Counted from the stretch's first letter, positions 33,301 through 42,056 are shown. The stretch is 64,000 bases of DNA from Zygaena filipendulae (GCA_907165275.2 OU015660.1:9860501-9924500); one strand, 5' to 3'. Numbers and translations are program-made. Notes: generated by a model from the sequence alone, not told the origin.

Positions 33301-34539
33301 ACTCTGAAACTACTGAACGGATTTTGATAAAATATATATAAATCACGTGTCACGTTGTTTGTCCGCGATGGACTCCGAAACTACTGAACGGATTTTGATA
33401 AAATTTTGTAACCATTCATAATATGGGCCAACTTAAAAGATAGGATAGTTTTTATCCCGGAATTCCCTCGGAAACTGAAGGATATAGAGTACTTTTTTCC
33501 CGAAACCTCCGCGGGAACTCCGAAATTACCGCGGATGAAATCGCGGGGGACAGCTAGTACACATATATTTTTTTAGAGTGAATTTGTATTTCCATTATTT
33601 TAGGAAACCAGCGTTCTGGTACCGCTTGGAAGTGAGGAGGAAAGATGACGCACCAGATGTCAGCATCAAGAGAGACTCTAAAATCGTGTACGTCTTCAGT
33701 CAGGCTTCGGTGTTCCCGCCTCTAGTCTGTCAGAGCATAGGTGAGTGATAATGGGTATGTTCCGTTATTACGGATAGTACTGGCCCAATGCTCGCAGTGA
33801 CGTAAAATTCGTTCCGTTATAACTTTTAGTATACTGCCGCAGTATCCGCAGTAGGCAGTATGATGTTATAATTGTCGCCATTTTTGTACTGTGAGCACTG
33901 GTGTTTTCGAGGTAAAGTGCTCTCAGTGGTTTCATCACGTGATTGACCTCGAATCAATGATTCGTTAGTGAGTGGTTAAAAACTTGAGATGACAATGACA
34001 TGGATGACAGTATACTGGACTGCGTTCCGGATTTAAATAGTAACCAGTACCGCGAACTATAAAGTAATAACTTCGCTAGCTAATAAATTGACGTCATATC
34101 TTACAGAGGTATCAGTGATACCGGAACATACTCAATAGTAAGCATCTCTATCAATCCGCCATAATATTGTATATCATAATTCTCTTTTAAGACTATTAAT
34201 TTAAAATGAAATCGATAGGAAAACATTTAAAAAGTGTATACTAGTTTTTGATCATGATTTTGTAGCATTTAAACTTTATGCTAAAAAGTGCCAAAAACAG
34301 CTACTTTGGCTGTTTGAATTGTTTTTTTTGCCGTGTTTTTTCCTTTGTTTTTACTAAAAAGCTTCTTCAAGGTGTGAATGGAAAGGTGATTGTTTTATGA
34401 AATTTCTCTTTCAGAGCCGTCCATGAACGAGGCGGCTGAAACAACCATAACAACCGACGAACTGAAATATCACTGCACTAAATACGTGTTCATTAGCAAT
34501 AAGATCCCGAATCGGTTGCTGTCGTTGTTGCAACACTGA
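21262..34539 (+). CDS. zwilch: Zwilch, kinetochore RZZ-complex subunit (14 coding exons)
   Basis: Spliced CDS joins 21262-21387, 21479-21521, 21745-21886, 22317-22557, 22842-23006, 23692-23837, 24773-24987, 25230-25309, 26158-26381, 28462-28690, 29788-29911, 30587-30731, 33604-33740 and 34415-34539, giving 713 codons plus TGA. Every intron is GT/AG and phase is preserved throughout. The product resembles animal Zwilch. Recognisable segments are GSPLK (63-67), a KAR-x2-AQLY block (102-110), P-MWILCN (124-130), a DELF block in exon 5, an EVIVGHL block in exon 6 that matches the family's NIKVESG region, and a C-terminal WYRLEV block before a VYVFSQ strand. Family members are about 590-640 residues, so this one is somewhat long. 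In other animals Zwilch, Rod and Zw10 form the RZZ complex of the outer kinetochore, which recruits Mad1-Mad2 and Spindly/dynein for the spindle checkpoint. No signal peptide or membrane segment is expected in this splice form. The exact starts of exons 3 and 5 are the least certain parts. Confidence 0.9.
21479..21521 (+). CDS. zwilch: zwilch coding exon 2
   Basis: A 43-nt micro-exon encoding a Ser/Thr-rich linker (residues 43-56 and the first base of codon 57). The acceptor follows a T-rich tract ending TTTGCAG; the donor is ACAG|GTATGT. Confidence 0.8.
21745..21886 (+). CDS. zwilch: zwilch coding exon 3
   Basis: Encodes residues 57-103 and part of Arg104, including the GSPLK block and a W-x-DEIL block that other insect Zwilch proteins have at the same place. 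The chosen acceptor is TTTGTTAG at 21744. An in-frame upstream acceptor (TTGCAG ending 21639) would add 35 residues. The donor is GCTAG|GTAACT. Confidence 0.78.
22317..22557 (+). CDS. zwilch: zwilch coding exon 4
   Basis: Encodes residues 104-184 with the highly recognisable P-MWILCN motif (124-130). The acceptor has a long T tract ending TTTTTTCAG; the donor is ATGG|GTAAGC, phase 0. Confidence 0.92.
22842..23006 (+). CDS. zwilch: zwilch coding exon 5
   Basis: Encodes residues 185-239, including SADELF. The acceptor ATTGCAG at 22841 keeps phase 0. A nearby TATATCAG at about 22878 would break the frame, so it is rejected. The donor is TTTTTC|GTAAGT. Confidence 0.82.
23095..23150 (+). repeat. 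LINE-tail-like fragment in zwilch intron 5
   Basis: GGGCCCATGTTGCCTGATAA followed by an A-rich AATAAATAAAA tail resembles LINE 3' ends in Lepidoptera. Confidence 0.35.
23692..23837 (+). CDS. zwilch: zwilch coding exon 6
   Basis: Encodes residues 240-287 and two bases of codon 288: the EVIVGHL strand followed by a helix (LWNSVCSLYNMNQLLVD). The acceptor is ACAACAG; the donor is ATTAG|GTAATC. Confidence 0.9.
24244..24430 (-). mobile_element. Helitron-like copy in zwilch intron 6
   Basis: Complement of the hairpin end (GCGGTTTCACCCGCGG), then TCTGTACCCCTGAGGACG and GATCGGTTGAGCCGTTAAGG. Confidence 0.65.
24462..24689. mobile_element. GGGCCCTTATTCACTATG MITE, copy 1 (zwilch intron 6)
   Basis: The right end TCATAGTGAATAAGGGCCC is intact; the left end is CCTTATTCAGTATGAC. 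The interior matches 58448-58679. It ends 83 bp before exon 7. Confidence 0.75.
24773..24987 (+). CDS. zwilch: zwilch coding exon 7
   Basis: Encodes residues 288-359, helical and charged, ending in LWDVLR. The acceptor CTCCACAG at 24772 completes Arg288 in frame; the donor is GAGAG|GTAAAA. Confidence 0.88.
25230..25309 (+). CDS. zwilch: zwilch coding exon 8
   Basis: An 80-nt exon encoding residues 360-386 (DCGTAEELIKLFIQAL, then SSGKIRPF). This matches the family's helix ending in a G-x-I-x-P-W/F turn. The acceptor is CTTTTATAG; the donor is ATTC|GTGAGT. Confidence 0.9.
25585..25794 (-). mobile_element. Helitron-like copy in zwilch intron 8
   Basis: GTTCCCCGCGGTTTCACCCG at the left and CCTTTATAATATTAGTTTAG at the right, i.e. 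a complete minus copy. Confidence 0.7.
25940..26110. repeat. Unclassified GC-rich repeat-like block in intron 8
   Basis: GATCAGCGTCGGGCCCCCCG, then GTTCCCGACTTATGC and a TATATACAATATACAATA tail. It is not exonic, since exon 9 starts at 26158. It looks like a mobile-element fragment. Confidence 0.3.
26158..26381 (+). CDS. zwilch: zwilch coding exon 9
   Basis: Encodes residues 387-460, including NKTFLSKLVQKLSRG, which parallels the family's N-x-LLSKLI-x-QSYHG block. The acceptor is TTCCACAG; the donor is CCAC|GTAAGC. Confidence 0.92.
26528..27896 (-). mobile_element. 5'-truncated Jockey-type LINE inserted in a Helitron-like element
   Basis: A non-LTR retrotransposon fragment on the minus strand. 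It has reverse-transcriptase coding sequence in its 5' part, a short 3' UTR and a poly-A tail (T-run on plus at 26527-26543). A 10-bp target duplication, ATGCAAAAGT, flanks it at 26518-26527 and 27897-27906. The 5' end lies inside the RT coding region, so endonuclease and ORF1 are missing, as in a typical incomplete reverse-transcription product. It sits inside the head of a Helitron-like copy, within intron 9 of zwilch and antisense to it. Confidence 0.88.
26667..27896 (-). pseudogene. LINE ORF2 reverse-transcriptase fragment, frame broken
   Basis: Two open segments (27896-27463 and 27461-26667) make up most of a non-LTR reverse transcriptase. The first contains SYRPISLLPTLSKLFE, FGFRQQHST and the first catalytic-Asp motif FLDIQQAFDKVWHDG. 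The second contains GVPQGSVLGP and the catalytic FADDT box (residues 40-44 of that segment), then the thumb region KYLGMHLD, and ends in a natural-looking stop. The break between them is a 28-bp insertion bounded by a 12-bp direct repeat. The motifs fit the Jockey group. The N-terminal endonuclease is absent. The copy cannot make an intact enzyme. Confidence 0.88.
28462..28690 (+). CDS. zwilch: zwilch coding exon 10 (unusually GC-rich)
   Basis: Encodes residues 461-537, an acidic segment. Almost all codons end in C or G, unlike the other exons. This opens long spurious frames on both strands. The acceptor is CCCCGGCAG, phase 2; the donor is GAG|GTATAC. Confidence 0.88.
28757..28960 (+). mobile_element. 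MITE family E copy, truncated (intron 10)
   Basis: ATAGATAAGCAATAGTGTGT and AATTAAAAAACGTTC blocks as in the other copies. The right terminus is lost at 28960, where an ATCGACTTCCAAAAAGGAGG repeat begins. Confidence 0.65.
29339..29460 (+). mobile_element. Helitron-like fragment (intron 10)
   Basis: CTATGTGAGTTTGTTTGC, TCAACCGATTTTCATG and CGCATACACG are the family's body motifs; the hairpin end is lost. Confidence 0.45.
29788..29911 (+). CDS. zwilch: zwilch coding exon 11
   Basis: Encodes residues 538-578, with SPWKYLLMKFAQVHVCLEHL. The acceptor is TCCTTTAG; the donor is TTTA|GTGAGT, phase 1. Confidence 0.9.
30142..30371 (-). mobile_element. Complete Helitron-like copy in zwilch intron 11
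   Basis: CTAGCTGTGCCCCGCGG at the left and TTCGCGTTTATAATATTAGT then AGGA at the right, with a (CATC)n run inside. Confidence 0.75.
30587..30731 (+). CDS. zwilch: zwilch coding exon 12
   Basis: Encodes residues 579-626, ending in a P-x-A-NNIVQDHFK segment equivalent to the VRPTAVKNLYQS region of the vertebrate protein. The acceptor is CTATTTTCAG; the donor is TCAA|GTTAGT. Confidence 0.9.
30906..31083. mobile_element. CpG-rich palindromic MITE in zwilch intron 12
   Basis: Arms of about 50 bp, GGGTCTATGCGCAGTGCACA and its complement ending CATAGGCCC. They contain ACGCGCCGTCGACGCGCG and its mirror. The sharpest CpG cluster in the intron. Confidence 0.75.
31338..33108 (+). repeat. 1.77-kb composite repeat, copy 2 (zwilch intron 12)
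   Basis: Colinear with 11099-12865 and very similar, differing by scattered substitutions, a longer TCAC run near 31580-31610 and small indels. It lies wholly within intron 12. Confidence 0.9.
32543..33107. repeat. Long near-perfect palindrome (copy 2)
   Basis: Same fold-back as 12298-12864. At least three differences from copy 1 are present in both arms of each copy. Confidence 0.92.
33262..33557 (+). mobile_element. Helitron-like copy with a 71-bp tandem duplication (intron 12)
   Basis: ATCACGTGTCACGTTGTTTG occurs at 33271 and again at 33342. The copy ends GGATGAAATCGCGGGGGACA then GCTAG. It finishes about 45 bp before exon 13. Confidence 0.75.
33604..33740 (+). CDS. zwilch: zwilch coding exon 13
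   Basis: Encodes residues 627-672: the WYRLEVRRKD strand and the VYVFSQASVFPP strand typical of the Zwilch C-terminus. The acceptor is TTATTTTAG; the donor is ATAG|GTGAGT. It follows the longest intron (2872 bp). Confidence 0.92.
33752..34131. mobile_element. MITE with GGGTATGTTCCG ends (zwilch intron 13)
   Basis: GGGTATGTTCCGTTATTACG at the left and ATACCGGAACATACTC at the right are inverted, about 16 bp with mismatches. No ORF. Confidence 0.55.
34415..34539 (+). CDS. zwilch: zwilch terminal coding exon 14
   Basis: Encodes residues 673-713 and the TGA at 34537. The acceptor is TCTCTTTCAG. The last residues form a charged strand (YVFISNKIP) and a leucine-rich tail. Confidence 0.9.
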
Positions 34540-34625
34540 TTTTTGGTTTTAAACAGTAGGTACAAGGGGCGCGGCAACGAGCGGTGTTGAACTTGAAACT
34601 GTGTAAATTGAAATTGTGTAACTTA

Positions 34626-34862
34626 CCGCCGCACTCAGAGTCGACTTTAATGATTACTTAGTTAAGTATAGATTTTTAAAACAAAACTGCCGCAATCAGA
34701 CAAGTTTAATAAATTAATGTTAATTGGCATTTAACTACTTAAGTTACACCTCATTAAATTCCAATTAACATTAATTTACTGAATGTATCTGATTGCGGCA
34801 GTTTTGTTTTAAAAATCTATACTTAACTAAGTAATCATTAAAGTCGACTCTGAGTGCGGCCG
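34626..34862. mobile_element. Palindromic MITE F, copy 1 (zwilch 3' flank)
   Basis: CCGCCGCACTCAGAGTCGAC at the left and GTCGACTCTGAGTGCGGCCG at the right. The arms match over roughly 110 bp each. It starts 86 bp after the zwilch stop codon. Confidence 0.88.
34708..34713 (+). terminator. First AATAAA poly-A signal candidate after zwilch stop
   Basis: This is the first AATAAA hexamer downstream of the zwilch stop. It lies inside the left arm of the palindromic MITE at 34626-34862. No AATAAA or ATTAAA occurs between the stop and the MITE. Its use is inferred. Confidence 0.35.
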
Positions 34863-34869
34863 TTAGAAT

Positions 34870-35170
34870 GGGCAAGGTATAAAAATCAAAATTTTATTTA
34901 GTCCGTCAGTTAGATAGTAATAAAAAAAATTACCCGTATTTTTTTGCTTTTTCGAAGTATTGAAAAAATACTTAGGTGAAACGCATTAAAGTTCAGGAGT
35001 GGGAGGTCGCGACGTCATAACTAAGTGTAAAGCGTACCTAGGCTGACGGAATTTCAACTCAATGTAGGTATCGCCGTTATTTTTTGATTGCGTAAAAGGA
35101 AAAATAACTGTCCAATATTTTTTATTAATCCACAAGACGGACTAAAAATTAAAATTTAGTCATCACACCC
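34870..35170 (+). mobile_element. CRE-MITE copy 4, diverged
   Basis: Begins 8 bp after MITE F. TAGTCCGTCAGTTAG and ACAAGACGGACTAA blocks are kept, but the TGACGTCA motifs are decayed. Confidence 0.65.
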
Positions 35171-35316
35171 ATTGTGTGACTTGAAATTTATTAAGTTAAA
35201 AATGTGCATATGAAGGATGAAATATAGTGTTTCAAGTAGGCGTGGTTGACCAAGTTAGTGAAAGAATAGTGAAAATCAAGAGACTGACTCAAAAGCTAAT
35301 CAGTACATTCCTCTAA

Positions 35317-35950
35317 ATAGGGTACTTGCATGATTTTTTTTTTCAGTCTATTTTAAAGATATACAGCCTACTTAAATAAAGCAAGAAAAAGAAAAAATAT
35401 AAATGCAAATTAATTAAATAGAGTGTTTCAAAGTTCCTACTTTAGACTTTACCGCCGAAATGGGGTATGACGTCACTTGTTCAAAATTACGCCTTATTAA
35501 TCTGTGATAGAAATGTCACTGTCGTATTGACAGGGTCATGTGACACTGACAGACAGATAACTTCAATATTAAAAAGCGAAATTAAGGTTGAACTGTGTCG
35601 ATTTACTTCCAAAAGTTCCAGTAAAGAATCGAAATGCATCTTACCGATGCATTTTAAAGTAAAAAACTTCAGAAAATGGAAAATATGCGTTGACTGTATG
35701 CACTTAGTTTCTTTTGCCTTCTCTGAAAGAGGTAAATGTTTCCTAAAAAATAAAAGTGACGTCAAGCTTGACAAAGCTTGGCTGTGATTGGTGTTTCGTT
35801 GCCACGTTCCGTTTCACAAAATTAAAAGTGGAATATTTTGGAAACTAATGAAAATTTTTTAGTAAATCTTTTACGATAACGCTTTTCTAAGCCTCTATTT
35901 TTGAAATATTGACACAATTTCTTATTATAAATTTCATGCAAGTACCCTAT
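35317..35950. mobile_element. 634-bp TIR element, ATAGGGTACTTGCATGA ends
   Basis: ATAGGGTACTTGCATGA at 35317 and its complement ending at 35950. Flanking TA dinucleotides are compatible with a TA target. The 106-codon ORF inside is matched by an equally long antisense ORF and has no recognised domain. Confidence 0.7.
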
Positions 35951-36213
35951 TGTCTAGGTGTATATTAATTGGTACTTAAGAAATTTGAACAGATTGTAAT
36001 TCGTCGAATTGATACCTAGTACCTACTGTTATTTTGATTTGTTATTTAATAAAAATTAGTGTTACGAGTAGATAGTGTAATAAGTGTAAGTTAGTGTTAA
36101 AATCCAATCCAATCCGTGCCATAAAGCAGAAGTGTGATTAACACATATTATAACACCGTAAAATTGTTAGGAGTAGTAAAAACCGTTATTATAATGGTAA
36201 TAGGTATATTAAA

Positions 36214-36343
36214 ATGTCGGGGACAACTGACAAGAGATATTGTGTACTATCGTGGATGCTCGTCCATCAGAAATCGTCGCCATTGGAGTGTCTTGTCTAC
36301 AATTTTACAGTACCAAACCAAAGCGTTTGGCTATATTTTCTAA
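36214..36343 (+). pseudogene. Possible degenerate THAP-type zinc-finger start
   Basis: An ATG at 36214 opens MSGTTDKRYCV. An adjacent frame then reads RGCSSIRN, and the first frame later reads YNFTVPNQ. Joined by frameshifts this faintly resembles the start of a THAP domain. The evidence is thin: no downstream Cys/His pair is visible. Confidence 0.2.
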
Positions 36344-36447
36344 TTATTATCGAAGTCACGGTAATATAATAATTACCGGCATCCATTACCTTCGGTGTTT
36401 TCCATTTTAACATAATAAGTAAATACTTAATTTTTTTTAAATATATA

Positions 36448-36874
36448 CACACCGGCAGAATTAGCGGAACATAAAAAGGCAGAGTATAGAAATAATTACG
36501 TATATATGTTAAAACAAATAATAATTAGACGTGAAGTAATAAATTAATATACATCTTTTAACACTTTAAAAGTTTGTAATTAAATTATTAAATTTTATTT
36601 AAAATAATAATAAAAAAAAACATTTTTTCTCTAATTTGTGGGCACACAAATAATGTTGCAAATTAATGATTACTGTGATTTTAACACTAAATAAATGAAC
36701 GATTAATAACGTGTGTTTCCCCTTCGTGATTCAACTTTTATTTGCAACATTGTGTTCTCACAAACTAGAGATTTTTAGTTTATTACTTCATGCCTGATAA
36801 TAATTTGTTTTAATACATATATGTTATTATCTCTATACTCTGCCTTTTTATGTTCCGCTAATTCTGCCGGTGTG
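36448..36874. mobile_element. 427-bp mariner-like MITE
   Basis: Long TIRs begin CACACCGGCAGAATTAGCGG and extend about 45 bp, flanked by TA on both sides. No transposase. The interior is AT-rich. Confidence 0.8.
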
Positions 36875-37217
36875 TATATTATTATTGATATTGTATTGGC
36901 ACGGTAAATATTATAACAGTTATTTACCTGATAGTATTAATCTTTTTAATTGAAAATCTCATATTATGTTCGTCTGTTATATTCCAAATTAATAAAATTT
37001 ATTAAGATATTAAAGTACTTTTTGTTTTTCTATTTTAACGATAATTTTATTTAAAAACCTCATACTTGCAGTGACCGAGGAAGGAAGTCATGTCCGAAGG
37101 TGAATTGTCATGTCACCGGGTATCCAAATCGCCCCAAGTACGATTTAAATTACTTCATGTAGATATATTCCGGGGTATACTAACTAAATAATGATAACTG
37201 ATAAAGCCTCTTCTCGC

Positions 37218-37528
37218 CGCACTCAGAGTCGTTTTAATGATTACTTAATTTTAAGTAAAGATTTAAAAAAAAAATTGCCGCAATCAGAGACTTACCGCCG
37301 CACTCAGAGTCGACTTTTATGATTACTTAGTTAAGTATAGATTTTTAAAACAAAAGAGACGTTCAGTAAATTAATGTTAATTGGCATAAGTATAATGAGA
37401 TGTAACTTAATTAGTTAAATGCCAATTAACATTAATTTATTAAACTTGTCTGATTGCGGCAGTTTTGTTTTAAAAATCTATACTTAACTAAGTAATCATT
37501 AAAGTCGACTCTGAGTGCGGCCGTTAGT
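37218..37528. mobile_element. Palindromic MITE F, copy 2 with duplicated left arm
   Basis: CCGCCGCACTCAGAGTCG occurs twice (near 37218 and 37296) before a single right arm ending GAGTGCGGCCG near 37523. Confidence 0.8.
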
Positions 37529-37731
37529 CAGCGCTCGCCGCTGATAGCTGTGGCCTACTTCTTATGTAGTCTACCATATTTCGTTCTATTTTGCGCCGCC
37601 CTTAGAGGGTTCTAACAACAAACTTAGCGCTACTCGCTATAAAAATATGACGTCTGAGATGAAATAAATCGATGGGAGGATATTATTTGAAACAGAATAA
37701 ATAGGCATACAATTTTTTGATGATATTCGTG

Positions 37732-37737
<6 letters not shown>

Positions 37738-37767
<30 letters not shown>

Positions 37768-38707
37768 AGCCCTGTTTATTCCTTAATAAACTTACATAAT
37801 TTGACATTGAATACAATTTCTATAATTTAAAATTAATTTAAATTTGAATTACAAGAAAATCAATTACAATACTTGATGAAGAATTAAAATTTATCAAAAT
37901 ACAAAGATTATTATCATTATTCCATGCAAATCATTATTAGTTATTTATTATTATTTATTTATTACTTATTTATTTTATTATTTCCATTATTACTTTTTTC
38001 CATTTATTTATTTATTACCTACTTATTTATTTCATCATTAATACAAAATTACTATTATTAAGGACCTCTTCAACAGAGTAAAGGCCTCCTCCATTTTTCT
38101 CCACTTATGACAATTTTCCTTTTTATTTTTTTTTATTGTTATGTTTTTTTCCATTTAATTTTTAAATATATTAGATCACAGTGAAATTTCAATTTTGATT
38201 ACACATAAAAACTATTATAAATATACGTATAAGTTCTAGTAGCTTTTCGTGTAGTAGAGATCGAAAAAAATCAATATTATGCACAACTATTAGGTATTTG
38301 GAGTGGAGGGTTGTAGTCATAGACCCCCGCGGTGACCAGCCGTATTGGGGGACGTTGGGCGGTCGCTGCTAGGTGTCATTCACTGGCAGAAGAGGAGCTG
38401 TCTGTCTTATGACGTAGAAGAGATCTTGATATTGTGCTCATATCTTTGTTTTTGACTAGATATTGGTCCATTTTATTTTTCTTGATGGGGTTCTTTGGTG
38501 TATATGGTTTTCCACTCTTGACATCGACTGTTTCCGGTGACAGAGATAAAACTCTCTTATGTCGGTCTTGAGGACTTTTTTGTTGTTTTTTTTTGTTTTC
38601 TGGTTCAATTACTAATTTGTTATGTTTTATGTATGCATTTTTCCCCTGGTCTTTTTCTCTTTTTAGCTGAGCACTCAGTTTCTTTCTCTCTTCGTGCATT
38701 ATGGCAA
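37738..38707 (-). mobile_element. Deleted CR1-like LINE with AAT-repeat 3' tail
   Basis: It contains the ORF1 fragment, then AT-rich sequence with a CAGAGTAAAGGCCTCCTCC stretch (plus orientation, about 38075-38095) that recurs near the 3' end of lepidopteran LINEs. The plus-strand left edge is an (ATT)n run at 37738-37766, the expected microsatellite tail for a minus-strand copy. Most of ORF2 is missing. Confidence 0.45.
38376..38707 (-). pseudogene. LINE ORF1 C-terminal fragment (CR1-like)
   Basis: About 110 codons, lysine-rich. It begins VAIMHEERKKLSAQLKRE, then KNAYIKHNKLVIEP, and ends in a Ser-rich tail before a stop. This resembles the C-terminus of ORF1 proteins of lepidopteran CR1-type LINEs, where E-E-R-x-K-L and a K/Y-x-KLII segment recur. 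An in-frame TAG lies just upstream, so it is truncated at its 5' side. No ORF2 follows intact. It is a fragment, not a host gene. Confidence 0.6.
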
Positions 38708-39357
38708 CCTAAATAAGATCATAATAATTCAATTGAAAACTACGAAAAGTGAAAAGTTTTTCACACACTGTGCCATCAATCCTCGATTCCGGTGAAAACG
38801 AATTTCTTGTTCTTGACTCGTTAGGTAATTCCAGTGCTGAAACTTCCAGCATCCATCGCGCGTCGTTCAACACCCAAAAGCATTCTAATAAAATGAAAAC
38901 GTTGATTTTAAATACACAACCTCGTATACAAACTGCGGAGATGAAAAGAAAGAACAGTTGTGTGAATGTGGGAACGGAGTTGAAACACTTTGATCTGACG
39001 ACTTCATAATACGAGTAATGTGTACCAATAACTGCGTTAAAGAAGGTTATTCGAAGAGGGGGTATCAAGCCAAAAGACTTGAAGTGTGAAGTCACTTAAT
39101 TTCCCACTTTTCATTAGTGTTTTTCATTTATTAATTTGTGTGACTATTTGGCTCTTTTATACATTTTTTTTCAAACTTTTAAACAATGCTTTTAAATGAC
39201 AAAAAAACAGGCCAAATATTGTATTATAAGACATAGGCTAATAAAAATGAAATAATATAACCTATATTAAAACATAGCGCGATCGATTCGCTAGTTGAAT
39301 CTGAGCAAACTATTTTCTAGTTTTCAGTTAATTCATTAACACGGTATAGATAGATAA

Positions 39358-39555
39358 GCCCCCTAAAACCAAATTGGCAACTCTAAATAATAATAATTAA
39401 TTAATCGTTAACTCAGAAAACTAAGGAATGAAATCGTTATGTCACGTGGTCACGCAAAATCGTACTTTTGATTGGACGCGATTTTACGTCACCACACGAT
39501 CGGTTCCTTAGTTTTCTATTCGTTAACGATATCATACATTAGCTAAGGGGGCCTA
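39358..39555. mobile_element. Fold-back MITE with AGATAAGCCCCC / GGGGGCCTA ends
   Basis: Inverted inner blocks are CGTTAACTCAGAAAACTAAG and CTTAGTTTTCTATTCGTTAA. The outer ends are GCCCCCT and AGGGGGC. Confidence 0.55.
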
Positions 39556-41331
39556 GACGATAGCGTATATTAAGGTAGGTAGGTACCTATATTAGATCTC
39601 GCGCCTTTCCCAACTTTTCCTAGGTTTGACTCTCGATGAAAGCGGATATAGATTGGACGGCACAAAAAAATTACAAAGTTGAAAATTTTTCTGAGATTTT
39701 TCAGTAAAGCTTGTTAATTGCATAAACAAACGCGCCTAAAGTTTTGTGTTCGAAAGAATCGTCGCGCGTTGTTATCGGCAAATTGAATCGACTTTGATAA
39801 CAAACAGACACTTCTTCCCACATTACCTACTCAATCAATCAGCTGTTGTTTGTTATTTCGTTGTTATTCAAAATATAAGTAGGTAAATAATATTCGGCGT
39901 ATTTCCTCTGACCTCATAATCTAATTTTTACCCCATGTTCATAATAATGGTGCACGATTTGATTTAATATTAACATTTTTGTTATGTTCGTTCTGTACTG
40001 TGAACAAAAAAATCTTTAGTAGTTATATAGATTTAGGTAATATAATAAGTTTATGGTCTTTTTAATATGGATAGTTGCCTAAATAGTAGAAAATAGGTAC
40101 CACTTATGAATTCAATAAATGCATGACCAATATGTTTTAAAATTTAAGCAAATTTTCCTGTTTTTCACTTAACTTTTCTGACATTTAAGTAGGTACACTT
40201 TACTTTTATTGTATATCCGGTAAGCACTTGAGTTGTAAAATGTAACTTATAATTATTTTCTAGGGACCAATCCTCGTCATATAAGAACATTTAACAACTT
40301 CATTTTCCTAACTTTAGACTATTATTTGGGGTCCAACTAACCCTAAACAAGTGATGACGTAAAAACGTTGCGCGAGCACTTTATAAAACTTAATTAAAAG
40401 CTCATTAGTCGTAGCATGGTTAACGAGTGTGGTTAGAGCCATAACAGACGTAAGTACACTTACGTATGTAATATGTCCTATATAATTATGTAGGTATTAA
40501 GATCTTGTTTTTGAAGTAAAACTTGCGTGATGAGAATAAAATTTCAAGGTCGAGTTTGAGTGTAATACCCCTACAGAATTCAGAGGTGAAACCAAGGTGA
40601 AACTCTTGCCCCGCCCCAGCCGATAAAAGATAATAAATAACATTTTTTAAGATATTTATTTTAAAAAGAAAACGATATAATTATAACATATTATAAAATA
40701 GAGAAAATTAATGATGATTTAATGAACACATCAAGATACCAAACTGTTTACATAAAAGAGTGGAAATATCTTTTAATGGTTGTATTTTTTTTTATATTAA
40801 GTTACAATTAAGTACCTAGTATACCTACGTAACTCTCTATTCGACTCACGCATATTCTCCTATCGATTTCTTTTAAATAAAATATCGCGGCAGAAGATAT
40901 AAAAATCTTTCCTAATATAATTTCTGTGAGATGTTTTCAGCAAGTGGCACTTGTGTGATCTCAAGTCGTCATAAGTTTCAAAGCGTAGGCTTTAAAGAAA
41001 TATAATAATTGGCTTCGAGACGGGATTTATAATGATTTGACAGCGAACCGCGACAACAATGCTTATCTTTCTTTTCTGACTGTACCTACCGAGATGGGCT
41101 CATGTTTACACGAAGTGCAAGCCAGTGTTTACCACGTGCTCTAATAAGCGGATTATTACTCAATCATATTGTAAAGTTATTTGCGGCCTGTTTGCGCTAT
41201 AATGTTAACCTGACCGATATGAGAGAGATTTGTCCTATAAAAGTTATAAGATTGCGTGGACAGTACCAGATCAGCAGACAAATAGGTATCAATCAGTATC
41301 AACAGATGTAGGTACCTAAGTAAGTATAATT
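39556..41331. other. No gene seen
   Basis: AT-rich spacer; no ORF with splice support or clear repeat boundary. Confidence 0.5.
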
Positions 41332-41565
41332 GGACATAGATAAGCAACAGTGTATTAACCCACACTGGAGAAATTTTGAGTAAATCGTGTTTTAAAATTA
41401 TAGCGCCATTTTCTGTCAATATTTTTTATGTTAAATATTTTGTAACATACTTAAACAATGTAATAAGGTAAACACATAATTAAAAAACGTTCCCTAACTC
41501 TCGATCTATCGTTCTGAATAGGTAACTTAATTTTGTGGTTAACATGTTATTACTTATCTGCGTCC
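41332..41565 (+). mobile_element. MITE family E copy (234 bp, TSD AATT)
   Basis: GGACATAGATAAGCAACA to ACTTATCTGCGTCC, flanked by AATT at 41328-41331 and 41566-41569. Confidence 0.85.
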
Positions 41566-42056
41566 AATTATACCTACGCCTTTTCATTTAGATTTTGCAA
41601 GTGTAGAGCGTTTCTAAACTAAAATGACGCGCCCCACTACTTAATTAGCAATTTTAGATGCGATATCATATATTGATAATATCTCTTTAATAGTGTGAGT
41701 GCGGTGACACTATGCGGCAACTGAGGACGAATGGCAAGACCAGATTTATATGTGTCGTATCGATATTTTAACGGTTGTGCGTGTGCGTGCGCCCGATGGA
41801 AGGGCGCGTCATTTATGCTTAGATAAGCTCTAACAAAGTTAAAAATGTTAATTTAAATTTTAAGGTACCTACACAAACTACATCAAATAAACAATGTATA
41901 AAAGACGGATTTTATTCAAAGTTTTATAACGTCGACGTTTCTTGACGTCAGTAAAATTATCTACAATAAGGTTAACAGCATCTATAAAACGTCCACCCTT
42001 CACAACTTCCTTGTGATTAACCAAAGTAAAGACGATAAACAACGTTGTTAGTATAA

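Noticed and set aside
35467..35787. 106-codon ORF
   Set aside because: It lies wholly inside a TIR element, an equally long ORF runs antisense to it, and no domain is recognisable.
38749..39009. 86-codon plus-strand ORF
   Set aside because: There is a competing minus-strand ORF of greater length over the same bases, and neither has a domain or splice support.
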